A DNA stretch of 64,000 nucleotides from Pleomorphomonas carboxyditropha (GTDB lineage Bacteria > Pseudomonadota > Alphaproteobacteria > Rhizobiales > Pleomorphomonadaceae). Location: assembly GCF_002770725.1 (NCBI RefSeq), contig NZ_NQVN01000002.1, positions 150,622 through 214,621 of the forward strand, read 5' to 3'. The position numbers and the translations under genes were made by a program. Under the pieces are notes generated by a model. It was not told the DNA's origin. It ran no database searches and saw only the letters and a list, made by a program, of their open reading frames with translations. Shown here piece after piece: positions 8,108 through 15,802 of this stretch. Within the stretch, counting starts at the first letter, position 1; each line of letters opens with the position of its first letter.

Positions 8108-9499
8108 ATGAAAGCCTGGGAAGTGACGCGCGATCTCCTGCGACAGACGATGCCGGTGGTCCGCAGCAAGGAGGAACAGACCTGGGATGCCAGCGCCGCC
8201 ATGGTCGGGCAGGATGTCCTGCTTGCCCTGTTCTGGAAGAGCAACGTGCCGGGTTCGGCCGCCCCGGAAAACCTGATGGCAGCGGCGTTGCAGTCGCTGG
8301 AGAACAAGGGTTTCGTGCTGGCGCCTTATTCCGAGCTTCTCGCCCAAGGCCTCACGGCACTCGCCGCCGGCGATTTCGAGCGTCTCTACGTCATCGACAT
8401 GCGCCTGCGCGCGCTGATGCGGGCGGCGCGGCCCGATCCCGACCATCCGTCGCAGAAGACGGTGCGACATGCCTCCTGGCCGGAATTCGAGCGGACGGTC
8501 GCCTGGCCGGCCGACGTCGTGCCGGCCTACGGCGACGCCGAACTTCGGGACCGCCTCGCCGCCGGCTGGCTCGGCCAACTGGTGGGGGCCGCCGCCGGCA
8601 CCGCCCTGGAAGGCTATTCGGCCGAAAATCTCTTGAAGGTGTTCGGTCCGATCCGCTCCTACGTGCGCGAGCCCAATACCTACAACGACGACATCACCTT
8701 CGAGATCGCCTTCCTGGAAGCCTACGGCGCCGAAGGGCCCGGCATTACCGGCGCCGATATTTGCGAGCGTTGGACCAGCCTCATCCCGACGGCCTGGTCG
8801 GCGGAGGCGATCGCGTTGTCCAGCATGCGTAGAGGTCTGTTGCCGCCGGAGACCGCCACCACCGACAATCCGTTCGACGAATGGATCGGCGCCCAGATGC
8901 GCGGGGTCATCTGTGGCATGGTCGTTCCCGGCCGGGCGCATGAAGCGGCACGCCTCGCCTGGATCGACGCCGAGGTGTCGCATGCCGGCAACGGTATCCT
9001 TGGCGAGGTATTCAATGCGGTGCTCGCCGCCCGGGCCTTCGTCGAACCGGATGTCCGCTCGCTGCTCACCTCGACCATCGCGCTGTTCCGCACCGATACC
9101 GAATATGGCGCGGTGCTCGATTTCGCCCTGAAGGCCTGCGAGACGGCGCCCGACTGGCGCAGCGCCTGGGCCGTCTGCGACGCCCGTTACGTCGAATACA
9201 ACTGGATTCACGCCTATCCCAACGCCGCCGCCGAGGTGATCGCCCTTTATTTCGGCCGGGGAGACTTCGACCTGACGCTGGAGATCGTCTGCGGCATCGG
9301 CCACGACGTCGATTGCAATGCCGCGCAGATCCTCTGCGTGCTGGCGATCGCCAAGGGAAGGGCGGTGATCGCCGACCGCTGGTCGGCGCCGCTTCTAGCC
9401 GACGACATCGTCACCTACATGCGGCGCCCGGCCAAGATCTCCTTCGACGCGCTGGTCGATCAGACAGCCGATGCCGCCCTCAAGTGGCGGAAGAGTTGA
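8108..9499 (+). CDS. ADP-ribosylglycohydrolase-family protein
   Basis: A protein of about 463 residues whose C-terminal two thirds match the ADP-ribosylglycohydrolase (ARH/DraG) fold. The metal-binding signature YNDDITFE is near residue 195 and the second aspartate cluster, GIGHDVDCNAAQ, near residue 397; these hold two Mg2+ ions in known members. About 160 helical N-terminal residues of unknown role make it longer than single-domain ARHs. ATG 8108 has GGAAAG just upstream; an in-frame ATG at 8096 is the alternative. It follows the second permease by about 20 bases and is surely in the importer operon. It may split an N- or O-ribosyl bond in the imported compound; ADP-ribosyl-protein repair is the other possibility. 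Confidence 0.88.
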   Translation: MKAWEVTRDLLRQTMPVVRSKEEQTWDASAAMVGQDVLLALFWKSNVPGSAAPENLMAAALQSLENKGFVLAPYSELLAQGLTALAAGDFERLYVIDMRLRALMRAARPDPDHPSQKTVRHASWPEFERTVAWPADVVPAYGDAELRDRLAAGWLGQLVGAAAGTALEGYSAENLLKVFGPIRSYVREPNTYNDDITFEIAFLEAYGAEGPGITGADICERWTSLIPTAWSAEAIALSSMRRGLLPPETATTDNPFDEWIGAQMRGVICGMVVPGRAHEAARLAWIDAEVSHAGNGILGEVFNAVLAARAFVEPDVRSLLTSTIALFRTDTEYGAVLDFALKACETAPDWRSAWAVCDARYVEYNWIHAYPNAAAEVIALYFGRGDFDLTLEIVCGIGHDVDCNAAQILCVLAIAKGRAVIADRWSAPLLADDIVTYMRRPAKISFDALVDQTADAALKWRKS

Positions 9500-9546
9500 T
9501 CCCTGACCGGGATCAAGACGCGGGACAGGAAGCCGTCCGTCCCGCG
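9496..9546 (+). other. Two tandem stem-loops at the end of the importer operon
   Basis: TTGATCCC-tgacc-GGGATCAA (9496-9516) encloses the stop codon of the ADP-ribosylglycohydrolase gene, and CGCGGGAC...GTCCCGCG (9519-9546) follows directly. Both stems are perfect 8-bp pairs. No run of T follows, so these are more likely 3'-end stabilising or Rho-linked structures than an intrinsic terminator. A third strong stem, GGCCCGCCCGG/CCGGGCGGGCC, lies at 9673-9700. Confidence 0.5.
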
Positions 9547-9700
9547 AACAAGGACGATCGCCGCGACATCTTCCGGATCGGCACCGATCTTTGGAGGCAG
9601 CGCAAAATCGTCCGCAAGAGAGCGCAAGCTCCCAATGCGGCCATCGGCCGCGCCTACCGCTGGTCCAAATACGGCCCGCCCGGCGCCATCCGGGCGGGCC

Positions 9701-9930
9701 GGCAGCGCAGAACTCGAGGATATCGGTTGGCCGATCCGGACGCGTGCCGTCACGGTACGCGGCACCCACACGATGTTTCCGGCCGCAAAGAGGGGCTGTC
9801 GATCAACGTGCCGGTGGCCGCCGGTGGTCTGGTCGTCCGCCCGGAGATTTCGTCATTGCCGACAGGGGCAAGACGGTGGAAGATCTTCTGGCCGAATTCG
9901 GGCGTATCCGACGGTTGCCCGAACGACGCT
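9701..9930 (+). pseudogene. Remnant of an RraA-family aldolase/regulator gene
   Basis: Joining three reading frames gives the C-terminal part of an RraA-like protein: frame 2 from 9701 (AELEDIGWPIRTRAVTVRG), frame 1 from about 9767 (HPHDVSGRKEGLSINVPVA then AGGLVVRP), frame 3 from about 9849 (PGDFVIADRGK). This is the family pattern 'GxPVfargv..., (I)NVPV..GG..V.PGDxVxAD.DG'. At least two frameshifts and loss of the N-terminal half make it a pseudogene. RraA relatives include 4-hydroxy-4-methyl-2-oxoglutarate aldolases. The flanks 9547-9700 and 9931-10042 hold nothing else I recognise. Confidence 0.65.
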
Positions 9931-10042
9931 GCCGCCGGCAAGGACGCGATGGCGGCATCGTTGGTTCCACAGTGGGGCAATCCACCACGAGCCCCGGACA
10001 TGGCGGTCTCCTCCTCCGAGGGCAGCCGCTCGTACGAACGTA

Positions 10043-11356
10043 TCACTTGTGCTGTTGCAGCAGCCAGTCGCGCACGCCGGGAATGGCGTAGGCGATCGGC
10101 CAGGTCCAGACGTGGCCGGATCCGCCGTTGACCTCCACCCCTTCTGGGATCACCGTGCCCTGACGGAAGGCGGCGAAATAGACGTTGCTGTCCGGCCCGT
10201 CCCTCAGCATCGCCGCCACCGCGTCTTCGAACCCGGCGGCGTCCGAACGGCCGTCCCAGATCGCCCGCGTCATCTTGGCGCCGTTCTTCTCCAGCGTGTC
10301 GACCACGGCGCTCATGCCCGGCCAGGCCTTGCCGTCGTCCTGCGACACGATGATCCAGAACTTGTTCCCGGCCATTGGCGGCACCTGCGCCACGTCCCAC
10401 TGGCCGGCCACCAGGAAGGTGGCGGCGAAGAAGTCCGGATATTTGACGTTGAGGGCGATGGAGGTCATGCACCCGCCCGACTGCCCGGTGGTGTAGAGGC
10501 GGCTCCGGTCGATGCCGTAGCGGGCCGTCAGGTCGCGGATCAGCCGGATGGTCACGTCGGCATAGTCGCTCGTCTGGGAGGCGTCGTTGGCGATGGCGAC
10601 GGGATATTGCGGCGCCAGCACGAAGGCCGGGTGCTTCGCCTGGTCTTCCGGACTGGCGAAGGAAATCGCGCCCAGCCCCTGCTCGAGCGTGCGCAGCGGG
10701 TTGGTGCCGGTGACGCCGGCGTCGTGCATGAAGAGAACCAGCGGATAGGATTTCGTCGCGTCGTACCCTTCTGGAATATAGAGGTTATAGGCGAGCGGCA
10801 GATCGGTGTCGGGATCATTGAACCGGAACTGCTGGAAATCGTCGACGATCAGGTTCGACTGCCGCGTGTTGATGATCGCCGTGGTCGTCGGCGCGTAGGT
10901 CTCGCCCGACACCGCCGCGACCGGGGCGACCTGCGACACCACCACCGTCGCCGGCTGTTCCACCTCGGGCGAAAACACCACCGCGCCGTCATCGTTGGGA
11001 TCGAGTTCCAGAACGACGAAATGCCCGTCGCGGCCATGGTCGGCCTTGGCCGCGTGATCGTTGGCATAGGCCTTGGCAATGGTCCTGCCGGCGACGCTGA
11101 ATTGGGCCGCGCTCGCCGCCCCGCTCCTGATCGGCGCGTCATATTCGACGATCGCCGCCGTGCAGCGCTGGCTGCGGCCGAAGACCTCGGTTACCGCCGT
11201 CACCGCCTTGATGTGCTCGCCGCGGAAAACCGAGGAGTTGATCGCCATGGCGCCGCCCGGCGGCGGCGTTGCGGCGGCCGCCTTGCCCGAGGCAAGGATC
11301 AGGGAGCCCAGCGCGGCGGCGGGGGCGAGCGTCAGCAGGTCTCGACGTGACGGCAT
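10043..11356 (-). CDS. Exported esterase (PHB-depolymerase/feruloyl-esterase-like alpha/beta hydrolase with Ig-like N-terminal domain)
   Basis: A 437-residue secreted hydrolase. The N-terminus (MPSRRDLLTLAPAAALGSLILASGKAAAA) is a signal peptide of possible Tat type, with only two arginines. Residues about 35-180 form a beta-rich domain like the Ig-like N-terminal domain of bacterial esterases, with a 'TTTAIINTRQSNLIVDDFQQF' transition. The C-terminal catalytic domain has the oxyanion region LVLFMHDAG, the nucleophile in GQSGG (about residue 314), an acid candidate in SQDDG and the His in GSGHVWTW. The natural substrate is not readable; extracellular polyesters or plant wall esters are usual. 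It stands alone, next to another exported hydrolase in the same direction. Confidence 0.8.
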   Translation of the reverse strand: MPSRRDLLTLAPAAALGSLILASGKAAAATPPPGGAMAINSSVFRGEHIKAVTAVTEVFGRSQRCTAAIVEYDAPIRSGAASAAQFSVAGRTIAKAYANDHAAKADHGRDGHFVVLELDPNDDGAVVFSPEVEQPATVVVSQVAPVAAVSGETYAPTTTAIINTRQSNLIVDDFQQFRFNDPDTDLPLAYNLYIPEGYDATKSYPLVLFMHDAGVTGTNPLRTLEQGLGAISFASPEDQAKHPAFVLAPQYPVAIANDASQTSDYADVTIRLIRDLTARYGIDRSRLYTTGQSGGCMTSIALNVKYPDFFAATFLVAGQWDVAQVPPMAGNKFWIIVSQDDGKAWPGMSAVVDTLEKNGAKMTRAIWDGRSDAAGFEDAVAAMLRDGPDSNVYFAAFRQGTVIPEGVEVNGGSGHVWTWPIAYAIPGVRDWLLQQHK

Positions 11357-11551
11357 GGCGTGTTTCCTTGAGAGCGATTTCAGCGAAAGAATATCCGGCC
11401 GAAATGCCAGCCTGTTGGGTGGCTACTCGTCGACGATATTGTCCTCGGCGCCGGATTGTACTCATCTCGAATAGCGGCGTGTCGTATGAGAGATCATCGG
11501 CAATATAGCCGACCAAGCCCGGCCGCCAAGCCGGGGCCGCCGGTGCGTGCC

Positions 11552-12922
11552 CTATTTCCTGAGGTCGGCCGCGATGTCCGAGAGCATCCCGCCGATGCGG
11601 TCGGCGAGCGCTTCGGCGCTGCCCTTGGCGTAGAAGGAGTTCATCGCCTCATAGGTGAGGCGGTCATAGGCGTCGGACGCCGCCATATACTTGGCTGCGC
11701 CGTCGACCAGCCCCATGACGACGGTCTTCTCGACCGGCGAATTGGCCTTGATGGCCATGCCCGTCGAGGCTGAAAGCTCCACCTGCACGCCGACCAGGGC
11801 GATATCGCCGATGCGCAGCAGGGCGATCGGCGCCTCCACCGGATCGGCCGGCGGATAATCGTAGCTCGTCGTGACGTGGATATCCTTGATGTTCGCCGGG
11901 ATCTTCTGGCCCGCCATGTGACCGCTGTCCCTGACGACGGCGATCTTCGGCGCGCTCTGGTCCGCCTCGATGGTCTCGGCGACGCGAACGGCCTCGGCGC
12001 CGAGGCGGTCGCCCTGCGCCTTCACCAGCAGCAGGCCGGCCTCGTGGGCGTCCTCGCGCACCACCTCGCCGGCCCGGGTCAGCTTGTACTGGTTGGAAAC
12101 GTAGGCCGGCGACTGATCGCCCTCCGCTCCCACCGAGAACAAGGAGACGGCGCCGCCCCCATACTGGCCTTCCACATAGTCGGAGACGGCGCCGGCAAGG
12201 TCCGGCGTGACGACGCGGCCACCGTCGGCGCCGACCGACTCGTTCATCACCGACGGCTGGACGGCGTAGTTGACGATGAAGGCGATCGGCTTGTGCGACA
12301 TGTCGTCGAAGCGGACCACGGCGACCTGCTTGTCGGAGGCGCCGTGCTCGTCGGCGCCGAACCACCACCCTTTGGGCGTCAGGATCTCGCGATTGACGTT
12401 GATGTTGCTGGTGCCTGTCCCGAAGCCGACCGACGCCGGCTGCATCGCCTTCATGGCCGCGTCGGCGGCATTCTTGACCGAAGCGAATACGGCATCGACG
12501 AGCAGCTTGTTCTTGGCCTTGGCCTCATCGGAGGGCAGATGCGTCGCGTCCTGCATGTGCGGCGCCGAGAAGGTGTGGCTGGACATGATCAGGACGTTGT
12601 CGGCGGCGACGCCGGTCTCCCGACTGACCAGCGCCTTGAGTTCGCTCACCAGCGGGACGCTGACCGATGTCATGTCGACGACGACCATGACAGCCTTGTC
12701 GTCGTCGTTCTGAAGCATCAGGACGCGCGTTTGCAGCGGCTGAGCCTCGACCGAGAAATTCTCGTTGGGATAAAACGCGGAGGGTATCGCGATCCGTTCC
12801 TTGGCCGCCCCCGCCTTGAGCTCGCCGGCAAAGCTGTTCGCCGCCAGCGACGCAATCGGCAGGACGACCAGCGACACCGTAAGCAGATGGGCAGCGAAAC
12901 CTTTCTTGCAACCGTGAACCAT
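11552..12922 (-). CDS. Exported neutral/alkaline ceramidase-like hydrolase
   Basis: A 456-residue exported protein resembling the N-terminal catalytic domain of neutral ceramidases. I placed the start at ATG 12922, preceded on this strand by GGAGG and opening with a good signal peptide (AHLLTVSLVVLPIASLAANSFA); 36 further upstream codons are open but unlikely. Family landmarks: early AGAAKERIAIP, SSHTFSAPHMQDA in place of the usual HTHSgPG, and GAEGDQSP near the nucleophile loop. Two expected metal-site histidines look changed: HTH is HTF, and the 'AVH' segment reads NYAVQPSVMN. It also lacks the C-terminal Ig-like domain of classical ceramidases. It may have another amide or ester substrate. 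Confidence 0.65.
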   Translation of the reverse strand: MVHGCKKGFAAHLLTVSLVVLPIASLAANSFAGELKAGAAKERIAIPSAFYPNENFSVEAQPLQTRVLMLQNDDDKAVMVVVDMTSVSVPLVSELKALVSRETGVAADNVLIMSSHTFSAPHMQDATHLPSDEAKAKNKLLVDAVFASVKNAADAAMKAMQPASVGFGTGTSNINVNREILTPKGWWFGADEHGASDKQVAVVRFDDMSHKPIAFIVNYAVQPSVMNESVGADGGRVVTPDLAGAVSDYVEGQYGGGAVSLFSVGAEGDQSPAYVSNQYKLTRAGEVVREDAHEAGLLLVKAQGDRLGAEAVRVAETIEADQSAPKIAVVRDSGHMAGQKIPANIKDIHVTTSYDYPPADPVEAPIALLRIGDIALVGVQVELSASTGMAIKANSPVEKTVVMGLVDGAAKYMAASDAYDRLTYEAMNSFYAKGSAEALADRIGGMLSDIAADLRK

Positions 12923-13325
12923 TCGTACTCCTCCACTCGTGCTGCTTCTCCTCAGAGACAGCAAGACCAACGCAGATTTCGTATCGAAACCCACGTTTCC
13001 TCCAGATACAGGGGGACTAAATCCGCGCAATCAAAATTCCGCAGACAACCTCACGTCATTTTCTGTAATACCGAGCGTTTGACCGAAGGATCGACCCCAA
13101 TGATCCTCTCGAAAGCTGTCGATGAACGCTCGAAGTTTATTGGTCCTTATCGGTACCAATAACATGAACTCGAATGCCGTCAAGCCGAAACCAACTTGAA
13201 CCGGCAGGACGAGTCGGAGCGGAGATCGCATGTCCTCGACGGGCGGCTTTGGGCGCGCCAGGCTTGCGGCACTGCCATTCAGGGGGTAGCGATGCTCTCG
13301 GTCATTCGCGGAACCGGAGCACCGA
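12923..13325. other. Intergenic region between the ceramidase-like gene and the TetR gene
   Basis: About 400 bases lie between divergent genes. Apart from the inverted repeat at 13137-13162 I see no conserved element. The part next to 12923 holds the GGAGG ribosome site of the ceramidase-like gene and presumably its promoter. Confidence 0.5.
13137..13162. promoter_or_regulatory. Inverted repeat, candidate TetR operator
   Basis: TTATTGGT at 13137-13144 and ACCAATAA at 13155-13162 form a perfect 8-bp inverted repeat with 10 bases between. The intervening CCTTATCGGT also contains a partial direct copy of the left arm. It lies 164 bases before the TetR start, between divergent genes, a usual position for an autoregulatory site that could also control the ceramidase-like gene. 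Confidence 0.5.
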
Positions 13326-13961
13326 ATGGACGGCGATAAGAAGGACGTTGTTAGGAAGCGCGGGCGTCCCAAGCTGGTCGACGATGCCGCGCGCCGGCAA
13401 TCCATCCTCCGCGCCGCGCATGAAGCCTTCGTCGAACTCGGTTTTTCGCGAACGACCACGGCGCTGGTCGCCGCCAGGGCAAGGGTGTCGAAGCGCGACA
13501 TCTATTCGTTGTTCGCGACCAAAACCGAACTCTTCGCAGCGGTTGTCACCGAGCACCGTCACCTGATTCTCGATCTGCCACGACCGGAGGGCGAGGATCT
13601 GCCGCCGCTTGAAACACTGGTCCGGATCTTCCGGCTCGATATCGACGAGGCGGCCGAATTCGAGCGCGAAGCCATTCTGAGCCTTATCGTGCGGGAGTCC
13701 GTGCAGTATCCGGAGCTGTCGGACTACCTCTATGAAAACGAGATCATTCGCTCCCGCGAGGAACTGATCGATTGGCTCAAGGCGGAGACGCTCAAGGGCC
13801 GGATGGTGATCGACGATGCCATGGTTTGCGCCGGCATGCTGATGGATATCGTCTTCGGCGCCCTGCTGCCGCGACGCCGGCTGCGCCACCGTGTCGACCG
13901 CAGGCAAAGGATCGAGCATATCAGGAAGCGGCTGGAGATTTTCCTGCGTGGCATCCGCTAG
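13326..13961 (+). CDS. TetR/AcrR-family transcriptional regulator
   Basis: A 211-residue regulator. After a basic tail (KKDVVRKRGRPKLVDDAARRQ) comes the TetR helix-turn-helix: ILRAAHEAFVELGFSRTTTALVAARARVSKRDIYSLFATKTELFAAVV, residues about 28-75. The ligand domain is helical and ends in an Arg-rich tail, RRRLRHRVDRRQRIEHIRKRLE. It faces away from the ceramidase-like gene and stands just before the heme genes, which run the other way. Targets are unknown; the inverted repeat at 13137-13162 is the most likely binding site. Confidence 0.9.
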   Translation: MDGDKKDVVRKRGRPKLVDDAARRQSILRAAHEAFVELGFSRTTTALVAARARVSKRDIYSLFATKTELFAAVVTEHRHLILDLPRPEGEDLPPLETLVRIFRLDIDEAAEFEREAILSLIVRESVQYPELSDYLYENEIIRSREELIDWLKAETLKGRMVIDDAMVCAGMLMDIVFGALLPRRRLRHRVDRRQRIEHIRKRLEIFLRGIR

Positions 13962-14197
13962 GAAGAAAGCTGATCGAGGCGCTGTGCGCCCCCATTGGGT
14001 GAGCGAGCCTCGTCCACCTCTACCGCACGGCCTTGCCCATGAGGGCGCCAGCTATTGCTCGGCGTTTGCGTTCGGATAAGCGCAGAACACGCGGCGCCCG
14101 CCTCGCTTGAGATCCATCCGAGTAATGGATTGCGTATATTGCCATCCGCGGCAGCGATTTGGCCCGAGAGACGGGCAAAGGTTCGACGATCGAGCCT

Positions 14198-14719
14198 CTA
14201 GTAATTCATCGCTTCAAATCGTGCCAACTGCTCGGCGTTCAACGCCTTATCGGCGCCACGCCGGATGAAAACCTTAAACATGGCCTCGCCCTTGTCGTTG
14301 AGGAACCACACCGAGCAGGAGCGGCGGCCATGGAAGGGACGGTCGACCAACGCGATGGCGCGACAATTTTCCTTGCGGATATGTCCGCCGATCGGGCTAT
14401 CGCCATGGATGTTGAACCAGCCGTGCGCTTCCGATCCCCGAGGCAGCGTGCCGGCCGCCTCGAGCACGATGTCGCGGGTATGCACGATGAGCAGCACCTC
14501 GCCCCAACTGGCAAGCTCCTGCCATACGGCATCGAAAAGTGTCCCGTCGAGCAGGCGGCAGCCGGGCTCGGGCAGCGCTTCCAGTATATCGAGGGACGCC
14601 AGTCCGGCCTGCTCGGCAATGGCCTCGACAATGCCATCCGGTTGCTCGGCGAGTGCGGCCAGCGCACGCTCCCGCCGAGCGGCTCGATCGTCCGAGCCGG
14701 TCCCCAGAACGTCGGTCAT
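14198..14719 (-). CDS. hutX: Heme utilisation cytosolic carrier protein HutX/ChuX-type
   Basis: A 173-residue cytosolic protein of the HutX/ChuX family, which bind heme after import and pass it to degrading enzymes. The family pattern is seen in GEVLLIVHTRDIVLEAAGTLP, GWFNIHGDSPIGGHIRKENC and the closing SVWFLNDKGEAMFKVFIRR. ATG 14719 overlaps the stop of the upstream heme-degrading enzyme (ATGA), so the two are translated together. The region 13962-14197 between this stop and the TetR stop shows nothing recognisable. Confidence 0.88.
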   Translation of the reverse strand: MTDVLGTGSDDRAARRERALAALAEQPDGIVEAIAEQAGLASLDILEALPEPGCRLLDGTLFDAVWQELASWGEVLLIVHTRDIVLEAAGTLPRGSEAHGWFNIHGDSPIGGHIRKENCRAIALVDRPFHGRRSCSVWFLNDKGEAMFKVFIRRGADKALNAEQLARFEAMNY

Positions 14720-15057
14720 GCTGCGACGGACCGGCGCTCACCGTGGCCGTCCTCGTGCACAATCACGGTGAAGCCCTCGAAATGCGGCCCGGAGAGGTAC
14801 TGGACCTTGGATTCACCGACCCGGGCATGGACCGAGCGGAACTGCTCGGATTGCGTCCAGGCCAGGAAATCATCGTAGCTCTCCCACACCGTATGCGAGG
14901 CGTAGAGGGTGTGGTCGTCGGCCGATGGGCCGCGCAGGAGATGAAATTCGAGATAGCCCTTCATCTCCGATAGACGGCGCTTGCCGCCCATCCACTGGGC
15001 TTCGAAGGCCTGTTCGTATCCGGAGGCAACGCGGAACCGGTTCATGGCGATGTACAT
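14716..15057 (-). CDS. IsdG/HmuQ-type heme-degrading monooxygenase
   Basis: A 113-residue member of the antibiotic-biosynthesis-monooxygenase fold that in rhizobia (HmuQ) and Gram-positive bacteria (IsdG) opens the heme ring. Three catalytic residues of the family are visible: Asn6 in MYIAMNRF, Trp in FLAWTQSEQF or VWESYDD, and His in FRSVHARVG. ATG 15057 is chosen because AAAGGA lies upstream and the family begins this way; an upstream in-frame extension to 15114 overlaps the receptor remnant. It is coupled to hutX. Its original partner receptor just upstream is broken. Confidence 0.85.
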   Translation of the reverse strand: MYIAMNRFRVASGYEQAFEAQWMGGKRRLSEMKGYLEFHLLRGPSADDHTLYASHTVWESYDDFLAWTQSEQFRSVHARVGESKVQYLSGPHFEGFTVIVHEDGHGERRSVAA

Positions 15058-15114
15058 GGGTTGTCCTTTGCGCGAGGAGACATTAATCGCCGAGACGGCG
15101 GGCAGAGTAAACAT

Positions 15115-15512
15115 GACGGAGGTATCGGAGGAAGCATCCTCGTCGAGCTATATTCCTCACTGAAGAACTTCCTGACGTTGAGGTTGAACGTCAAGTCCTC
15201 CGTTGGCCGATAGCAGACGAACAGGTCGATCACACCAAACCTTAAAAATTGGCGGGCCGGAGGAGATGTAGTCCCTGGCGGCCACCGCTCGCCATCGCGC
15301 TCCGACGATGGGCTTTTCGCTAGGCCACGAATGTTAATGGACATGCCGCCCCCGTCGCTGTCGGCGGTCAGGCTTGGCGTGTCCTGAAAGACATCGGCCA
15401 CAGTCAACGCGCTCGCTAGTTCAGTCACCTCGGGATCGATAACCGAGCCACCATCGATGGTTTTGCTCGGCGTCATATTCGTCTTGTCGCATGGTTTCTT
15501 GCGCGTATGCAT
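15115..15512 (-). pseudogene. Remnant of a TonB-dependent heme receptor
   Basis: The frame opens with DPEVTELASALTVADVFQDTPSLT and SDGGGMSINIRGL, the plug domain of a TonB-dependent receptor, then after a short junk stretch (about 15240-15320) jumps to DLFVCYRPTEDLTFNLNVRKFFSEEY, which is the last beta strands of a receptor barrel. About 500 residues in between are missing, there is no signal peptide, and the C-terminal Phe end is lost. Position directly before hutX and divergent from hmuTUV is that of an HmuR-type receptor in rhizobial heme loci. The protein cannot work as a transporter. Confidence 0.8.
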
Positions 15513-15652
15513 CTTGGTTTTTGTAAGTAGAGATTCATAAGAATCCTCAAATTGTTAGTCTTTATTCGCAAGTATAGAAACAATGAAGACGGATCTGAAA
15601 AGACGAGAAACAATGTAGAGTGTGGAACGCATCTGTGTTTTTATCACCTGTA

Positions 15653-15671
15653 GTTCAGATTCTTTCTAAAC
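15653..15671. promoter_or_regulatory. Iron control element-like (Irr) site before hmuT
   Basis: GTTCAGATTCTTTCTAAAC reads on the other strand as GTTTAGA-N5-TCTGAAC, one mismatch from a perfect inverted repeat and matching the Irr iron control element TTTAGA-N5-TCTAAA in spacing. It sits in an AT-rich 290-base gap between the receptor remnant and hmuT, where an iron-responsive promoter is expected. The rest of 15513-15802 shows no other element. Confidence 0.55.
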
Positions 15672-15802
15672 AACTTCCGCAAATCTGTTTGCCTTCTATT
15701 TGCAAATGAGTATTATTGTCAAGTTTGCAGTTGCGCCTCGGATTGGCTGTTTGATGCCCAACCCGTTGTCCGGCAGCCTTCCAAGCCTAAGAGTATATAA
15801 TT

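Noticed and set aside
9635-11350. A 571-codon open frame on the plus strand
   Set aside because: It is antisense to the exported esterase, whose signal peptide and GxSxG motif are clear. Only its first part overlaps the RraA remnant.
11519-11536. CCCGGC/GCCGGG hairpin after the ceramidase-like gene as terminator
   Set aside because: The stem is only 6 bp and no T run follows on the minus strand.
13031-13180. A short minus-strand frame (about 45 codons, MLLVPIRTNKLRAFIDSF)
   Set aside because: It lies in the regulatory gap between the ceramidase-like and TetR genes, overlaps the inverted repeat and has no ribosome site or family resemblance.
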